Origin: CAWBYL01 sp963793025 | GTDB lineage: Bacteria > Actinomycetota > Acidimicrobiia > Acidimicrobiales > Acidimicrobilacustridaceae | NCBI GenBank assembly: GCA_963793025.1 | Contig: CAWBYL010000006.1 | Span: 1,240,001 to 1,304,000, forward strand | Length of the DNA stretch: 64,000 nt | Direction of reading: 5' to 3' | Shown: piece by piece, positions 25,983-35,158 of the stretch | Layout of the letters: every line of letters starts with the position of its first letter | How positions within the stretch are numbered: position 1 is the first letter of the stretch | Notes under the pieces: model-generated | What the model was told of the DNA's origin: nothing | Databases searched by the model: none | What the model saw: only the letters and a program-made list of their open reading frames with translations | Made by a program: the position numbers and the translations under genes

Positions 25983-27125
25983 ATGGTCCTGCTCATCATC
26001 CTCCTCGCCGTGCTCGTCGTGCTGGTCGGCACCGGCATCGGCCTGGTCGCGTCCCGGCGGAGCCGGGCCGACGTCCTCGAGCCTCCACCCGTCGCCGCCT
26101 CTGGCCCGGCTCCGGTCGAGGAGGCCGAGGCCGTACCGGGAGACCTGGTCGAGGAGATCGAGGCCGCCGAGGCGGAGGCCGTCGTCGCCGAGGCCGAGTC
26201 CGCCCTCGTCGAGCCCGAGGTCGTAAAGCCTCGCTTCCGCGATCGCCTGTCGAAGGCCCGTAGCGCCCTGTCCGGTGCCATCGGCACCATCGGCGGCCGC
26301 ACGCGCATCGATGACGAGACCTGGGACGAGCTGGAGGAGGCCTTGATCCGGGCCGATGTCGGTGTGGCCGCCACCCAGGACCTGCTCGACGACCTCCGGC
26401 GCCGGGTGAAGTCCGAGGGCCTGTCCGACGGCGCCCAGCTGCTCGAAGCCCTGAAGGTCGAGTTGAAGGCGAGACTCGACGGCTACGACCGCGACCTGCA
26501 CTTCTCCGCGGGCGACGGCCCGTCCATCTGGCTGTTCGTCGGCGTGAACGGCGTGGGGAAGACCACCACCATCGGGAAGCTCGGCAAGCGGGAGACCGAC
26601 GACGGGAACAAGGTCGTGATGGCGGCCGGCGACACCTTCCGGGCGGCGGCGGCCGAGCAGCTCGGCATGTGGGCCGAGCGCTGCGGCGCCGACCTGGTGC
26701 GGGGCAACGAGGGCGGCGATCCCAGCTCTGTCATCTACGACGCCGTCGATGCGGCGGCCGCACGCGGGGCCGAGCTCGTGCTGGCCGACACCGCCGGTCG
26801 GCTCCACACCAAGGTCAACCTGATGGAGGAGCTGCGCAAGGTCCGCCGGGTGGCCGACAACGGTGCCGGTACGGTGACCGAGGTGCTGCTCGTCCTCGAC
26901 GCCACCACCGGCCAGAACGGCCTGGTCCAGGCCCAGCAGTTCACCGAAGCCGTCGATCTCACCGGAGTGGTGCTCACCAAGCTCGACGGTTCGGCCAAGG
27001 GCGGGATCGTGGTCGCCATCCACACCGCCCTCGACATACCCGTGAAGTTGGTCGGCCTCGGTGAGGGTGCCGACGACCTGGTTCCGTTCGACCCCGACGA
27101 GTTCGTGGAGGCCCTCTTCTCATGA
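25983..27125 (+). CDS. ftsY: Signal recognition particle receptor FtsY
   Basis: A 380-residue SRP GTPase. Residues 1-22 form a membrane helix, followed by a short acidic A region (EEAEAVPGDLVEEIEAAEAEA) and the NG domain with G1 GVNGVGKTTTIGKLG, DTAGRLHTK and TKLDGSAKGG. It receives ribosome-SRP complexes at the membrane for co-translational insertion. The stop overlaps the next gene by 4 bp, and ffh follows that gene. Confidence 0.97.
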   Translation: MVLLIILLAVLVVLVGTGIGLVASRRSRADVLEPPPVAASGPAPVEEAEAVPGDLVEEIEAAEAEAVVAEAESALVEPEVVKPRFRDRLSKARSALSGAIGTIGGRTRIDDETWDELEEALIRADVGVAATQDLLDDLRRRVKSEGLSDGAQLLEALKVELKARLDGYDRDLHFSAGDGPSIWLFVGVNGVGKTTTIGKLGKRETDDGNKVVMAAGDTFRAAAAEQLGMWAERCGADLVRGNEGGDPSSVIYDAVDAAAARGAELVLADTAGRLHTKVNLMEELRKVRRVADNGAGTVTEVLLVLDATTGQNGLVQAQQFTEAVDLTGVVLTKLDGSAKGGIVVAIHTALDIPVKLVGLGEGADDLVPFDPDEFVEALFS

Positions 27126-27700
27126 AGCTGCTCACTTTCCCCATCCGGCTGTTGTTCCTGCTGATCCTGATCCCGCTGAAGCTGATCCTGGCCAGCGCCG
27201 GGTTCACGTTCCGTACGGGCTTCAAGGCGGGGGCGCTGCCGGTCAAGGGCGGCTTCGCCGCCGGGCGGGCCCTCGGGCTCAAGGCGCTGGTTCTGTTCGC
27301 CGCCGGGGTCGCGCTCGGTGTGGTCGTCGGACGCAAGCTGGCCGAGACCGACGTCGGTCTGGCCGGAGTCGGTTTCCCCGACACCCCGACCGGCCCCACC
27401 GGCGTGCTCGTCGAGGACACCGTCATCATCGAGGAGACGGCTGACGGCCCGGTGATCAGCGAGACGCTCGTGGTCGAGGAGCTCGACGCCTCCGAGGTGG
27501 CGGCAGTCGAGGAGGCCGTCGAGGAGATGGCCGTCGAAGCCGCCGTCGACGAGGCCGTCCTCGAAGCACTCGAGGAGGTCGCCGCGGAGGCCGAGATCGA
27601 GAGCGACCTCGAGGTCGAGGCCGTCTCCGAGCTGCTGGGTGAGACCGGTGGCGACGTGGGCGACGACGTGGGCGAGCCCACCAGCGGTGCCGATGTTTGA
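27122..27700 (+). CDS. Acidic membrane protein between ftsY and ffh
   Basis: A 192-residue protein. Two hydrophobic segments lie at about 4-25 (TFPIRLLFLLILIPLKLILA) and 51-70 (ALGLKALVLFAAGVALGVVVG), with a basic stretch between them. The remaining 120 residues are rich in Glu, Val and Ala (EELDASEVAAVEEAVEEM) and nearly free of Lys and Arg. It overlaps ftsY by 4 bp and ffh by 8 bp, so it is translated with the SRP pathway. I recognise no family; a membrane role alongside FtsY is an inference from position. Confidence 0.75.
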   Translation: MKLLTFPIRLLFLLILIPLKLILASAGFTFRTGFKAGALPVKGGFAAGRALGLKALVLFAAGVALGVVVGRKLAETDVGLAGVGFPDTPTGPTGVLVEDTVIIEETADGPVISETLVVEELDASEVAAVEEAVEEMAVEAAVDEAVLEALEEVAAEAEIESDLEVEAVSELLGETGGDVGDDVGEPTSGADV

Positions 27701-29198
27701 GGCACTCTCCGACCGTTTCGAGGGAGTACTCGGGCGGCTCCGCGGCAAGGGCAAGCTCACCGAGGCCGACGTCGACGACGCCCTTCGCGAGATCCGGCTC
27801 GCCCTCCTCGAGGCGGACGTCAACTTCACCGTCGTCAAGAACTTCGTCGGACGCGTGCGGGAGCGGGCGCTGGGCGAGGAGATCTCCCGGGCCCTGAACC
27901 CCGGCCAGCAGGTCGTCAAGATCGTCAACGACGAGCTCACCGCCACGCTGGGCGGCGAGACCATCAAGATCACCTACAGCGCCAAGCCGCCGACGGTGGT
28001 GCTCATGGCCGGCCTCCAGGGCTCGGGCAAGACCACCAACTCGGCCAAGTTGGCCCGGTGGTTCAAGAGCCAAGGGCGCCATCCGCTCCTGGTCGGAGCG
28101 GACCTCCAGCGCCCGGCGGCGGTCGAGCAGCTCCGCACCCTCGGTCGCCAGATAGACGTCCCCGTGTTCTCCGAGGACACCGACCCGGTCCTGGTCGCCA
28201 CCCACGCCCTGACCGAGGCCCGCACCACCGGCCGCGACGTCGTCATCGTCGACACCGCCGGCCGGCTGGCCATCGACGCCGAGCTCATGGACGAGGTGCG
28301 GCGGATCTCCGAGGTCGTCGATCCGAACTTCACCTTCCTGGTGATCGACGCCATGACCGGCCAGGACGCGGTGAGCACGGCCGAGGCGTTCCACCAGACC
28401 CTCGAGCTCGACGGCGTGATCCTGACCAAGCTCGACGGCGACGCTCGCGGTGGCGCCGCGCTGAGCGTGAAGGAGGTCGTCGGCCGTCCGATCGCCTTCG
28501 CTTCCACCGGTGAGAAGCTCGAGGACTTCGACCTGTTCCACCCGGATCGCCTGGCCGGGCGGATCCTCGGCATGGGCGACATGCTCACCCTCATCGAGAA
28601 GGCCGAAGAGGTCTTCGAAAAGGACGAGGCCGAGGCCGCGGCGGCCCGCCTCATGGAGGGGCAGTTCACCTTCGACGACTTCCTCGACCAGATGCAGCAG
28701 CTCAAGAAGATGGGACCGCTGTCGGGTGTCCTCGGGATGATGCCAGGCGTGCCAAAGGAGGTGCGCAACGCCGAGATCGACGATCGGGAGATCGGGCGCA
28801 TCGAGGCCATCATCCGGTCCATGACGGCGGCCGAGCGGGCCGACCCCGATCTGATCGACCAGTCCCGTCGGGTGCGCATCGCCCGAGGCTCGGGCACCGA
28901 TGCGACCCAGGTCGGTGACCTGATCAAGCAGTTCAAAGAGGTCTCCAAGATGATGAAGCGCATGGGTGGGATGGGTTCCAAGCGCATCGCCAAGTCGCGC
29001 CGGAAGGCGGCCAAGGGCAAGGGCAAGAAGCCCGGTGGGCGCACCTCGGGTGGCGGTCGCGTCGCCGCCAAGACCAAGCCGCCGCTACGCCTCCCGAACC
29101 TCGATCCGACCGGCCTCGGCAAGGGCAAGGGCCTGCCCGATCTGCGCGGTGGCGGTCTCCCCGATCTGGGCCTGGGGGATGGCCTCCCCGAGCGCTGA
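27693..29198 (+). CDS. ffh: Signal recognition particle protein Ffh
   Basis: A 501-residue SRP54: N domain, GTPase domain with GLQGSGKTTNSAKLA, DTAGRLAIDAELM and TKLDGDARGGAAL, then the Met-rich M domain that binds 4.5S RNA and signal peptides (LKKMGPLSGVLGMMPG, MKRMGGMGS). A long C-terminal tail rich in Lys, Gly, Leu and Pro (GGGLPDLGLGDGLPER) exceeds the usual end. ATG 27693 overlaps the upstream gene by 8 bp. The 4.5S RNA gene is not in the window as far as I can see. Confidence 0.97.
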   Translation: MFEALSDRFEGVLGRLRGKGKLTEADVDDALREIRLALLEADVNFTVVKNFVGRVRERALGEEISRALNPGQQVVKIVNDELTATLGGETIKITYSAKPPTVVLMAGLQGSGKTTNSAKLARWFKSQGRHPLLVGADLQRPAAVEQLRTLGRQIDVPVFSEDTDPVLVATHALTEARTTGRDVVIVDTAGRLAIDAELMDEVRRISEVVDPNFTFLVIDAMTGQDAVSTAEAFHQTLELDGVILTKLDGDARGGAALSVKEVVGRPIAFASTGEKLEDFDLFHPDRLAGRILGMGDMLTLIEKAEEVFEKDEAEAAAARLMEGQFTFDDFLDQMQQLKKMGPLSGVLGMMPGVPKEVRNAEIDDREIGRIEAIIRSMTAAERADPDLIDQSRRVRIARGSGTDATQVGDLIKQFKEVSKMMKRMGGMGSKRIAKSRRKAAKGKGKKPGGRTSGGGRVAAKTKPPLRLPNLDPTGLGKGKGLPDLRGGGLPDLGLGDGLPER

Positions 29199-29301
29199 TA
29201 CGCTGACTTGCCCTCGTGCCGGGCTGGGCGACACCATTGTCGGTCGCTCCGAAGCCGTCGCGGCCGGGCAGTTCGCCTCGCAGAAGAAGAGAGAAGACCT
29301 C

Positions 29302-29565
29302 GTGGTAAAGCTCCGCCTCATGCGGATGGGCAAGACCAAGCAGCCGACGTACCGCATCGTCGCCGCCGACGCACGGTCCCCGCGCGACGGACGATTCATC
29401 GAGATCGTCGGTCACTACAACCCGCGTACCGAGCCGTCGTCGATCACCGTCGACAACGACAAGGCTGTCGCCTGGTTGCAGAAGGGCGCTCAGCCCACCG
29501 AGGTGGTGGAGAAGCTGCTCAAGATCTCCGGTGCCTGGGAGCAGTTCACCGGCGTGGCGTCGTGA
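29302..29565 (+). CDS. rpsP: 30S ribosomal protein S16
   Basis: An 87-residue protein with the S16 start VVKLRLMRMGKTKQPTYRIV and ARSPRDGRFIEIVGHYNP. GTG 29302 follows a purine-rich leader (AGAAGAAGAGAGAAGA). It opens the rpsP-KH-rimM-trmD-rplS operon, whose members overlap or lie within a few bases. The 103-bp gap after ffh could hold its promoter; no clear hexamer pair was seen. Confidence 0.96.
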   Translation: MVKLRLMRMGKTKQPTYRIVAADARSPRDGRFIEIVGHYNPRTEPSSITVDNDKAVAWLQKGAQPTEVVEKLLKISGAWEQFTGVAS

Positions 29566-29852
29566 GCGACGTCGACACCGACATCGAAGGCGAGGACGAG
29601 GCCGGCACTGACTTCGCCACCGCCGAGGCCGTGCTCGTCTACGTCGTCAAGCAACTGGTCGAGGATCCCGACGCCGTCGACGTCGAGCTCGACGACCGGG
29701 GCCGACGGGCCGTGTTCAACGTCCACGTGGGCGATGGGGACATGGGCCGGGTCATCGGCAAGCGGGGCCGGGTCGCCCAGTCGATCCGCACCGTCGTGCG
29801 GGCCGCTGCGGCCCGTGACGGCGGCGACGTCGAGGTCGAGTTCGTCGACTGA
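29562..29852 (+). CDS. khpA: KH-domain RNA-binding protein (KhpA-like)
   Basis: A 96-residue protein with one KH domain bearing the GxxG loop in GRVIGKRGRVAQSIR, after an acidic N-terminal extension of about 20 residues. KhpA, often with KhpB/Jag, binds structured RNAs and affects division and ribosome assembly. The GTG start overlaps rpsP by 4 bp, the conserved location for this gene. Confidence 0.93.
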   Translation: MSDVDTDIEGEDEAGTDFATAEAVLVYVVKQLVEDPDAVDVELDDRGRRAVFNVHVGDGDMGRVIGKRGRVAQSIRTVVRAAAARDGGDVEVEFVD

Positions 29853-29856
29853 TCCG

Positions 29857-30351
29857 GTGAACCTCCTCGAGGTCGGCCGGATCGACAAGCCCCACGGGTT
29901 GCGCGGCGATGTCGTCGTGACCCTCACCACCACCGAGACCGTCCGGGTAGCTGCTGGCTCCCGGCTCTGGGCCGGCGACCGCCTCCTGGTGGTCGCCGCC
30001 TCGCGTCCGCACCAGCACCGCTTCATCGTCACCTTCGAGGGCGTGCTCAGCCGCGAGGACGCCGAGGCCCTGGCCTGGATCCCCCTGCGGGCCGAGCCGC
30101 TCGCCGACGCCGACGACGATGCTGACGAGGAGGACCTGTGGGTCCATCGTCTGGTCGGATCGGCCGTGGTCGAACCCGACGGCACCGATCGGGGAACGGT
30201 CGAGGCGGTGCAGGACAACCCGGCCAGCGACCTGCTCGTCCTCGACACCGGCGCTCTCGTGCCGCTGCGCTTCCTCGTCGGGCGTGACGATCAGGACCGT
30301 CTGGTTGTCGATGTTCCCGTCGGGCTGTTCGAGCTGCTCGACGAGGGCTGA
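29857..30351 (+). CDS. rimM: Ribosome maturation factor RimM
   Basis: A 164-residue protein with the RimM barrel start LLEVGRIDKPHGLRGDVVV and a C-terminal PRC barrel (LWVHRLVGSAVVEPDGTDRGTVEAV, LVPLRFLV). It assists 30S head assembly through S19. GTG 29857 is 4 bp after the KH gene stop; trmD follows 4 bp downstream. Confidence 0.94.
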   Translation: MNLLEVGRIDKPHGLRGDVVVTLTTTETVRVAAGSRLWAGDRLLVVAASRPHQHRFIVTFEGVLSREDAEALAWIPLRAEPLADADDDADEEDLWVHRLVGSAVVEPDGTDRGTVEAVQDNPASDLLVLDTGALVPLRFLVGRDDQDRLVVDVPVGLFELLDEG

Positions 30352-30355
30352 GCCC

Positions 30356-31081
30356 GTGCGCGTCGACGTCTTCACGATCTTCCCCGAGATGGTCGGCGCC
30401 TTCGCCGGGCAGAGCCTGCTCGGTCGGGCCGGGGCTCGAGGGCTCCTCGACGTGCGGGTCCACGACCTCCGGGACCACACCACCGACGCCCATCGGACCG
30501 TCGACGACACGCCATTCGGTGGTGGCGCAGGCATGGTGCTGCGGCCCGAGCCCATCTTCGCCTCGGTGGAAGCGGCCCAGCCGCCCCGACCGCTGCTGCT
30601 GCTCGGTCCCGGCGGGCGCCGCCTCGACCAGGCGATGGCCCGGGAGCTGGCGTCGCTCGACGGCTTCGCGCTGTTGTGCGGCCGCTACGAAGGCGTTGAC
30701 GACCGCGTCCGCTCGCAGCTGTGCGACGGTGAGCTCTCCATCGGTGACTACGTGCTCGGGGGAGGCGAGGTGGCGGCCATGGTCGTCCTGGAGGCGGTCG
30801 GACGCCTCGTGCCCGGGGTGATGGGCAACGCCGACTCGGCTGGCGACGAGTCCTTCACCGACGGCCTGCTCGAGTACCCGCAGTTCACCAAACCGGCCCG
30901 GTTCCGGGATCTCGACGTGCCCGAGGTCCTGCGGTCGGGAGATCACGGACGGGTGGCCCGGTGGCGGCGGGCCCAGGCCCTGCGCCGGACGCTCAGCTCC
31001 CGTCCTGACCTCATCGAGGCCCGAGGGGGGCTGACCGCCGAGGAGCAGTCGTTGCTCGACGAGCTGCCCGATTCCGACTGA
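30356..31081 (+). CDS. trmD: tRNA (guanine-N1)-methyltransferase TrmD
   Basis: A 241-residue SPOUT methyltransferase that makes m1G37 in tRNAs. Motifs: RVDVFTIFPEM, DDTPFGGGAGMVLRPEPI, CGRYEGVDDRV and the knot segment SIGDYVLGGGEVAAMV. It starts with GTG directly after rimM and ends before the rplS leader. Confidence 0.96.
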   Translation: MRVDVFTIFPEMVGAFAGQSLLGRAGARGLLDVRVHDLRDHTTDAHRTVDDTPFGGGAGMVLRPEPIFASVEAAQPPRPLLLLGPGGRRLDQAMARELASLDGFALLCGRYEGVDDRVRSQLCDGELSIGDYVLGGGEVAAMVVLEAVGRLVPGVMGNADSAGDESFTDGLLEYPQFTKPARFRDLDVPEVLRSGDHGRVARWRRAQALRRTLSSRPDLIEARGGLTAEEQSLLDELPDSD

Positions 31082-31093
31082 CCCGCCGCTGCT

Positions 31094-31122
31094 TTGCTGT
31101 TCCCGACGGGCACGCCTAGCAT
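31094..31122 (+). promoter_or_regulatory. Candidate sigma-A-like promoter for rplS
   Basis: TTGCTG (31094-31099) and TAGCAT (31117-31122) are 17 bp apart in the 130-bp gap between trmD and rplS. It would give rplS its own transcript with a leader of about 80 nt. Confidence 0.4.
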
Positions 31123-31211
31123 GCAGAGTCCCCTCGGACCGGCTGACGCCGTCCCTCCGACATGCCGGCGGTGCATCCACCGTCCGCTTCGCACGCCAGG
31201 ATTGCCCGCAA

Positions 31212-31559
31212 ATGAACGCCATCGACCTGATCGACGCCCAGAGCCTCCGCGACGACATCCCCGACTTCGATGCCGGAGACACGCTGAAGGTCCACGTCCG
31301 CGTGGTCGAGGGCACCCGTGAGCGGGTGCAGGTCTTCCAGGGCGCCGTGATCCGCCGCCAGGGCGACGGCCTCCGCGAGACCTTCACGGTCCGCAAGGTC
31401 AGCTTCGGTGTCGGCGTGGAGCGCACCTTCCCGGTGCACTCCCCGATCGTGGCCAAGATCGAGGTCGTCACCCGGGGCGATGTCCGTCGGGCCAAGCTCT
31501 ACTACCTCCGGGACCGCATCGGGAAGTCGGCCAAGATCAAGGAGAAGCGGCAGGCCTAG
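31212..31559 (+). CDS. rplS: 50S ribosomal protein L19
   Basis: A 115-residue protein with the L19 features FDAGDTLKVHVRVVEGTRERVQVFQGAVIRR and the basic C-terminus KLYYLRDRIGKSAKIKEKR. It sits at the 30S-50S interface. AGGA lies about 10 nt before the ATG. The usual downstream lepB and rnhB are not found here. Confidence 0.96.
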   Translation: MNAIDLIDAQSLRDDIPDFDAGDTLKVHVRVVEGTRERVQVFQGAVIRRQGDGLRETFTVRKVSFGVGVERTFPVHSPIVAKIEVVTRGDVRRAKLYYLRDRIGKSAKIKEKRQA

Positions 31560-31658
31560 AGCCTGTCGCCCGGCCCTGGGCCGGGTGCTGCTTCTGGTCG
31601 GCGTGACCGCGCCGGCGGACTGGTTGCGAGGCTCGGCGTCGGCTGAGACCATCGCGGG

Positions 31659-32087
31659 ATGGCCGAGGAGCGAACGACGTCTGAGCCAACGCTGCTGGCG
31701 GGCGGCAACCCTCAGATCCCGAAGGGCGACGGGGCGGCACCGGTGCAGGCGTACCTCGCTGCCATGCCGGGATGGAAGGGCGACGTCGGGCGCCGTCTCG
31801 ATGCCCTGATCGTGGACGCGGTGCCCGAGGTGCAGAAGGCGGTTCGGTGGAACTCGCCGTTCTACGGCGTCGAGGGCCGGGGCTGGTTCCTCAACTTCCA
31901 CTGCCTCACCCACTACGTGAAGGTTGCGTTCTTCCGAGGCGCGTCCCTCGAGCCGCTTCCCCCGGTCGAGTCCAAGGACGAGGCCACCCGCTACTTCCAC
32001 GTCCGGGAGGACGACGACCTCGACGAGGCCCAGTTCGTGGCGTGGGTGAACCAGGCCCGCGAGCTACCCGGCTGGGAGGGGTTCTGA
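31659..32087 (+). CDS. DUF1801 (YdhG-like) protein
   Basis: A 142-residue protein with the DUF1801 core: YLAAMPGWKGDVGRRLDALI, VPEVQKAVRWNSPFYGVEGRGWFLNF and VAFFRGASLEPLPPVESKDEATRYFHV, with a short N-terminal extension. The function of the family is unknown. Its 3' end overlaps the convergent regulator gene by 24 bp. Confidence 0.85.
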   Translation: MAEERTTSEPTLLAGGNPQIPKGDGAAPVQAYLAAMPGWKGDVGRRLDALIVDAVPEVQKAVRWNSPFYGVEGRGWFLNFHCLTHYVKVAFFRGASLEPLPPVESKDEATRYFHVREDDDLDEAQFVAWVNQARELPGWEGF

Positions 32088-32681
32088 CGGCTGTCGACCC
32101 CGGCCGGTCGGAGGGTCGGCGGCCTCGTGGTGGACGTGCGCCCGTTGTCCGTCCCGGTCGAAGATCATGATGACCTCGGCGGGCTCGTCGATCGCGGTGA
32201 CGGCGTGGGGCGTCATGGTGGCGAACTCGGCGGCCTCGCCGGTCTCGACGATCAGGTCGCGTTCGCCGAGCGAGAGGCGGACGCGACCTTCCACGACGAA
32301 GAACCAGTCGTGACCGGGGTGGACCTGCTGGGCAGGGATCCGGCGGGTCGGTTCGAGTCTGATCTTGACGGCGATCGTGGTGCCGGTGGGCCGGCTCAGC
32401 ATCCACGTGGTGCGCTCGCCGGAGCTGCTCGGCGTCGGGCGGATGACCACGTCGTCGTCGCTGTGCACGTCGAGGAGCGAGTCGAGGTCGACCTGGAGGG
32501 CCGCCGCCAGGGGCAGGAGGATGTCGAGGCTGATCGTGCGCTTCCCGGTCTCCACCCGGCTGATGGTCGAGGCGCTCAGGTTGGTGCGAACGGCGAGCTC
32601 GTCGAGCGACAGGCCAAGGGACTGGCGAAGGCTGCGGAGGCGAGATCGGACCACCGCCTCCACGTCGTGCGACTCGGCCAT
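32064..32681 (-). CDS. XRE-family regulator with cupin domain
   Basis: A 205-residue regulator: helix-turn-helix at about 10-65 (LRQSLGLSLDELAVRTNLSASTISRVETGKR) and a cupin domain at about 115-185 (HPGHDWFFVVEGRVRLSLGERD). Such regulators usually sense a small ligand through the cupin. A GAGGAG ribosome site precedes ATG 32681. It is divergent, by 69 bp, from the oxidoreductase-methyltransferase gene, which it probably controls through the palindrome at 32706. Confidence 0.88.
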   Translation of the reverse strand: MAESHDVEAVVRSRLRSLRQSLGLSLDELAVRTNLSASTISRVETGKRTISLDILLPLAAALQVDLDSLLDVHSDDDVVIRPTPSSSGERTTWMLSRPTGTTIAVKIRLEPTRRIPAQQVHPGHDWFFVVEGRVRLSLGERDLIVETGEAAEFATMTPHAVTAIDEPAEVIMIFDRDGQRAHVHHEAADPPTGRGRQPSEPLPAG

Positions 32682-32705
32682 CGTCTGGCTCCTCTTGCGA
32701 ATACA

Positions 32706-32743
32706 GCAACGTGTGTTGCGCTCTCGGGGAGGAACCGTATCGT
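32706..32743 (+). promoter_or_regulatory. Palindrome GCAAC-N4-GTTGC and leaderless promoter of the oxidoreductase-methyltransferase gene
   Basis: The inverted repeat (32706-32719) overlaps TTGCGC (32716-32721), which is 16 bp from TATCGT (32738-32743); the latter ends 7 nt before ATG 32751. This suits repression by the divergent XRE-cupin regulator. Confidence 0.5.
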
Positions 32744-32750
32744 CGATCCC

Positions 32751-34341
32751 ATGTCGAACCACACCTCTCCGGTCATCGGGCGGTACTGCGACGTCGTCGT
32801 CATCGGCGGATCGGCGGCCGGGCTCGCCGCCGCGCTCCAACTCGGCCGCCAGCGCCGGTCGGTCATCGTCGTCGACTCCGGCGAACCACGGAATGCTCCC
32901 GCCGCCCACCTGCACGGCTTCCTCGGTCGCGACGGGACTTCTCCGTCGGAGCTGACCACGGTCGGCCGGGACGAGGTTCGCAGCTACGGGGGCGAGGTGC
33001 TCGACGGTCGCGTGCTTCGCGTGACCCGGTTCGACGACGAGTGGTTCCGGGCCGAACTCGTCGGGGGGCACTCGATCGTGGCCCGGCGGGTGCTCCTGGC
33101 GACGGGGCTGGTCGACGAGCTCCCCGACATCGAGGGGGTCTCCGACCACTGGGGCGGTGGCGTCATCCACTGTCCCTTCTGCCACGGGTACGAGGTCCGC
33201 GACCGGCGCATCGTGCAGATCGTCACCCATCGGGTGGGACTTCACCCGTCGCCGTTGTTCCGCCAGCTGACCGCCGAGCTCACCGTCGTACTCCACGAGC
33301 GGCTCGACGTGCCGGAGTCTGAGCTCGATTCCCTCCGGGCCGGAGGCGTGAGCGTCGTGCGCTCGTCGGTCCGCCGCGTCGTCTCGGGTCCCGACGGTCA
33401 GGTGGCCGCCGTCGAACTGACCGACGGCGGACGCATCGAGGCCGACGCCGTCGTCGTCGGTCCCCGGTTCAGGGTCCGGGCCGAGACGCTTGCCGCGCTC
33501 GGCCTCCGTCCGTCCCCGCACGAGACCGGGCTGGGTGACGTCGTCGAGACCGACGCGAACCGGCGCGACATCGGTTCCCGGCGTGTACGCGGCCGGCAAC
33601 GTGACCGATCCGAGCCAGCAGGTCGTGCATGCCGCGGCCGACGGGAGCCGGGTCGGCGCCATGATCAGCTTCGCTCTGGCCGGCGAAGACCTCGGCGCGG
33701 CGGTCCGACCGTCCGCCAACCGGGCTGACTGGGACCGCCGCTACGAGGGCGATCAGATCTGGAGCGGCCGACCCAACGGCAGCCTCGTCCACGAGGTCAG
33801 CGGGCTCGCCCCGGGACGGGCCCTCGACGTCGGCGCCGGGGAGGGGGGCGACGCGGTCTGGCTGGCCACCGAGGGGTGGACCGTGACCGCGAGTGACATC
33901 TCGGCGCGTGCGCTGCAGCGGGTCGACACCGAGGCCCGCCGTCGGGACCTTCGCATCGAGGCCCGTCACGCCGACGCCAATGCCCCCGACCCGTTCGAAG
34001 GCGCGACCTTCGACCTGGTGGCCGCGCACTACGCGTCGATTCCGCGCACCCCCGACGGTCGCGGCGTCCACAACCTGATGGACGCCGTGGCCCCCGGCGG
34101 CCTCCTGCTCGTGGTGAGCCACGACCTCGAACCCATGCGGGGGCCGATCGACACTGCGGCCCAGAGCCGGATGTTCGACCCCGACGCCTACCTGCGGGTC
34201 GACGACATCGCCGTGGCGATCGGGGGCGCACCGGACTGGACCATCGAGGTGCACGAAAAGCGGCCCCGGCCCGCCGGAGCGGCCACGGCGGCGCACCACG
34301 TGGACGACGTGGTGTTGCGCGCCCGTCGCCACCCGAGCTGA
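32751..34341 (+). CDS. NAD(P)/FAD oxidoreductase fused to SAM methyltransferase, one frameshift
   Basis: The N-terminal 300 residues are a thioredoxin-reductase-like flavoprotein: FAD motif VVVIGGSAAGLAAALQLG, a redox CxxC in CPFCHGYE, and GVYAAGNVTDPSQQV near its end. The C-terminal 220 residues are a class I methyltransferase (ALDVGAGEGGDAVWLATEGW, FDLVAAHYAS). The two are joined without a stop, a fusion known in actinomycetes. One extra C at about 33560 (GCGAACCGGCGC) shifts the frame; removing it joins VVETDAN to GATSVPGVYAAGN and gives 529 residues. Substrates are not known; small-molecule or metal(loid) detoxification is speculative. Confidence 0.85.
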
Positions 34342-34400
34342 CCCACCGTCCGGCCCGACGAACTCGACCGGAGCCGGAGCCGGGGCGCGAGGCTGTGGCC

Positions 34401-34922
34401 ATGCGACTGGTGTGGGTCACCGGCATCTCCGGGGCCGGGAAGTCGACGGTGTGCCAGGTGCTGAAGTCGATGGGCGTGGCGGCGATCGACACCGACGGGG
34501 ACGGCTTCAACCACTGGGTGGACTCCGTGACGCTGGCTCCGGTCGTCGATCCACCGGATCCCACGCCGGGGGACTGGCTCGACACTCACGCCTGGCACAT
34601 CCGCCCTGCGCTCGTCCGACGCCTTCGCGACGACGGACCAGCGGTGACGTTCCTCTTCGGTGCGGTGGCGAACGAGGCCGAGGTGTGGGACCTGTTCGAC
34701 CGCGTCGGCTGCTTGGTGATCGACGACGAGACCGTCGTAGGACGACTCGCCACCCGGACGACGAACACGTTCGGCAAGAACCCCGAAGACCTCGAGCGCA
34801 TCCTGGGGTGGAACCGCGACGTGGAGACGTCCTACCGGGAGTACGGCGCCGTCATCATCGACGCGACCCTGCCGGTCGAGGCGGTCGTGGCCGAGGTGCT
34901 CGATCTCGGTGCCGACCGGTAG
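34401..34922 (+). CDS. P-loop kinase-like NTPase
   Basis: A 173-residue protein with Walker A VTGISGAGKST at the N-terminus, a second conserved stretch FLFGAVANEAEVWDLFDRV and a basic segment RLATRTTNTFGKNPEDLERI like a nucleotide-kinase lid. It resembles adenylate/shikimate-kinase-type proteins annotated as AAA ATPases. The acceptor is unknown. ATG 34401 was chosen over GTG 34395. Confidence 0.75.
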   Translation: MRLVWVTGISGAGKSTVCQVLKSMGVAAIDTDGDGFNHWVDSVTLAPVVDPPDPTPGDWLDTHAWHIRPALVRRLRDDGPAVTFLFGAVANEAEVWDLFDRVGCLVIDDETVVGRLATRTTNTFGKNPEDLERILGWNRDVETSYREYGAVIIDATLPVEAVVAEVLDLGADR

Positions 34923-35158
34923 CGGCGCGTCTCCTCGAACGATGGCCGATGGTCGAGGGCGTCACGGTCAGCGAAGCGGAGGAGCCCGGCGAACGGGACC
35001 GCCGGGTCGTGCCCGGCCGGTGGATGACTGTCACACGGGTGCCGGTAGCGTGGGGCCGACTTCACTATGACGACCACCGACCAGCATGGACCGGCGCCAC
35101 GGGTGCCCGAGGGCCCCGGGAAACGGCGCCACCCTGGTCGCACGAGGGGAGGTGACCA

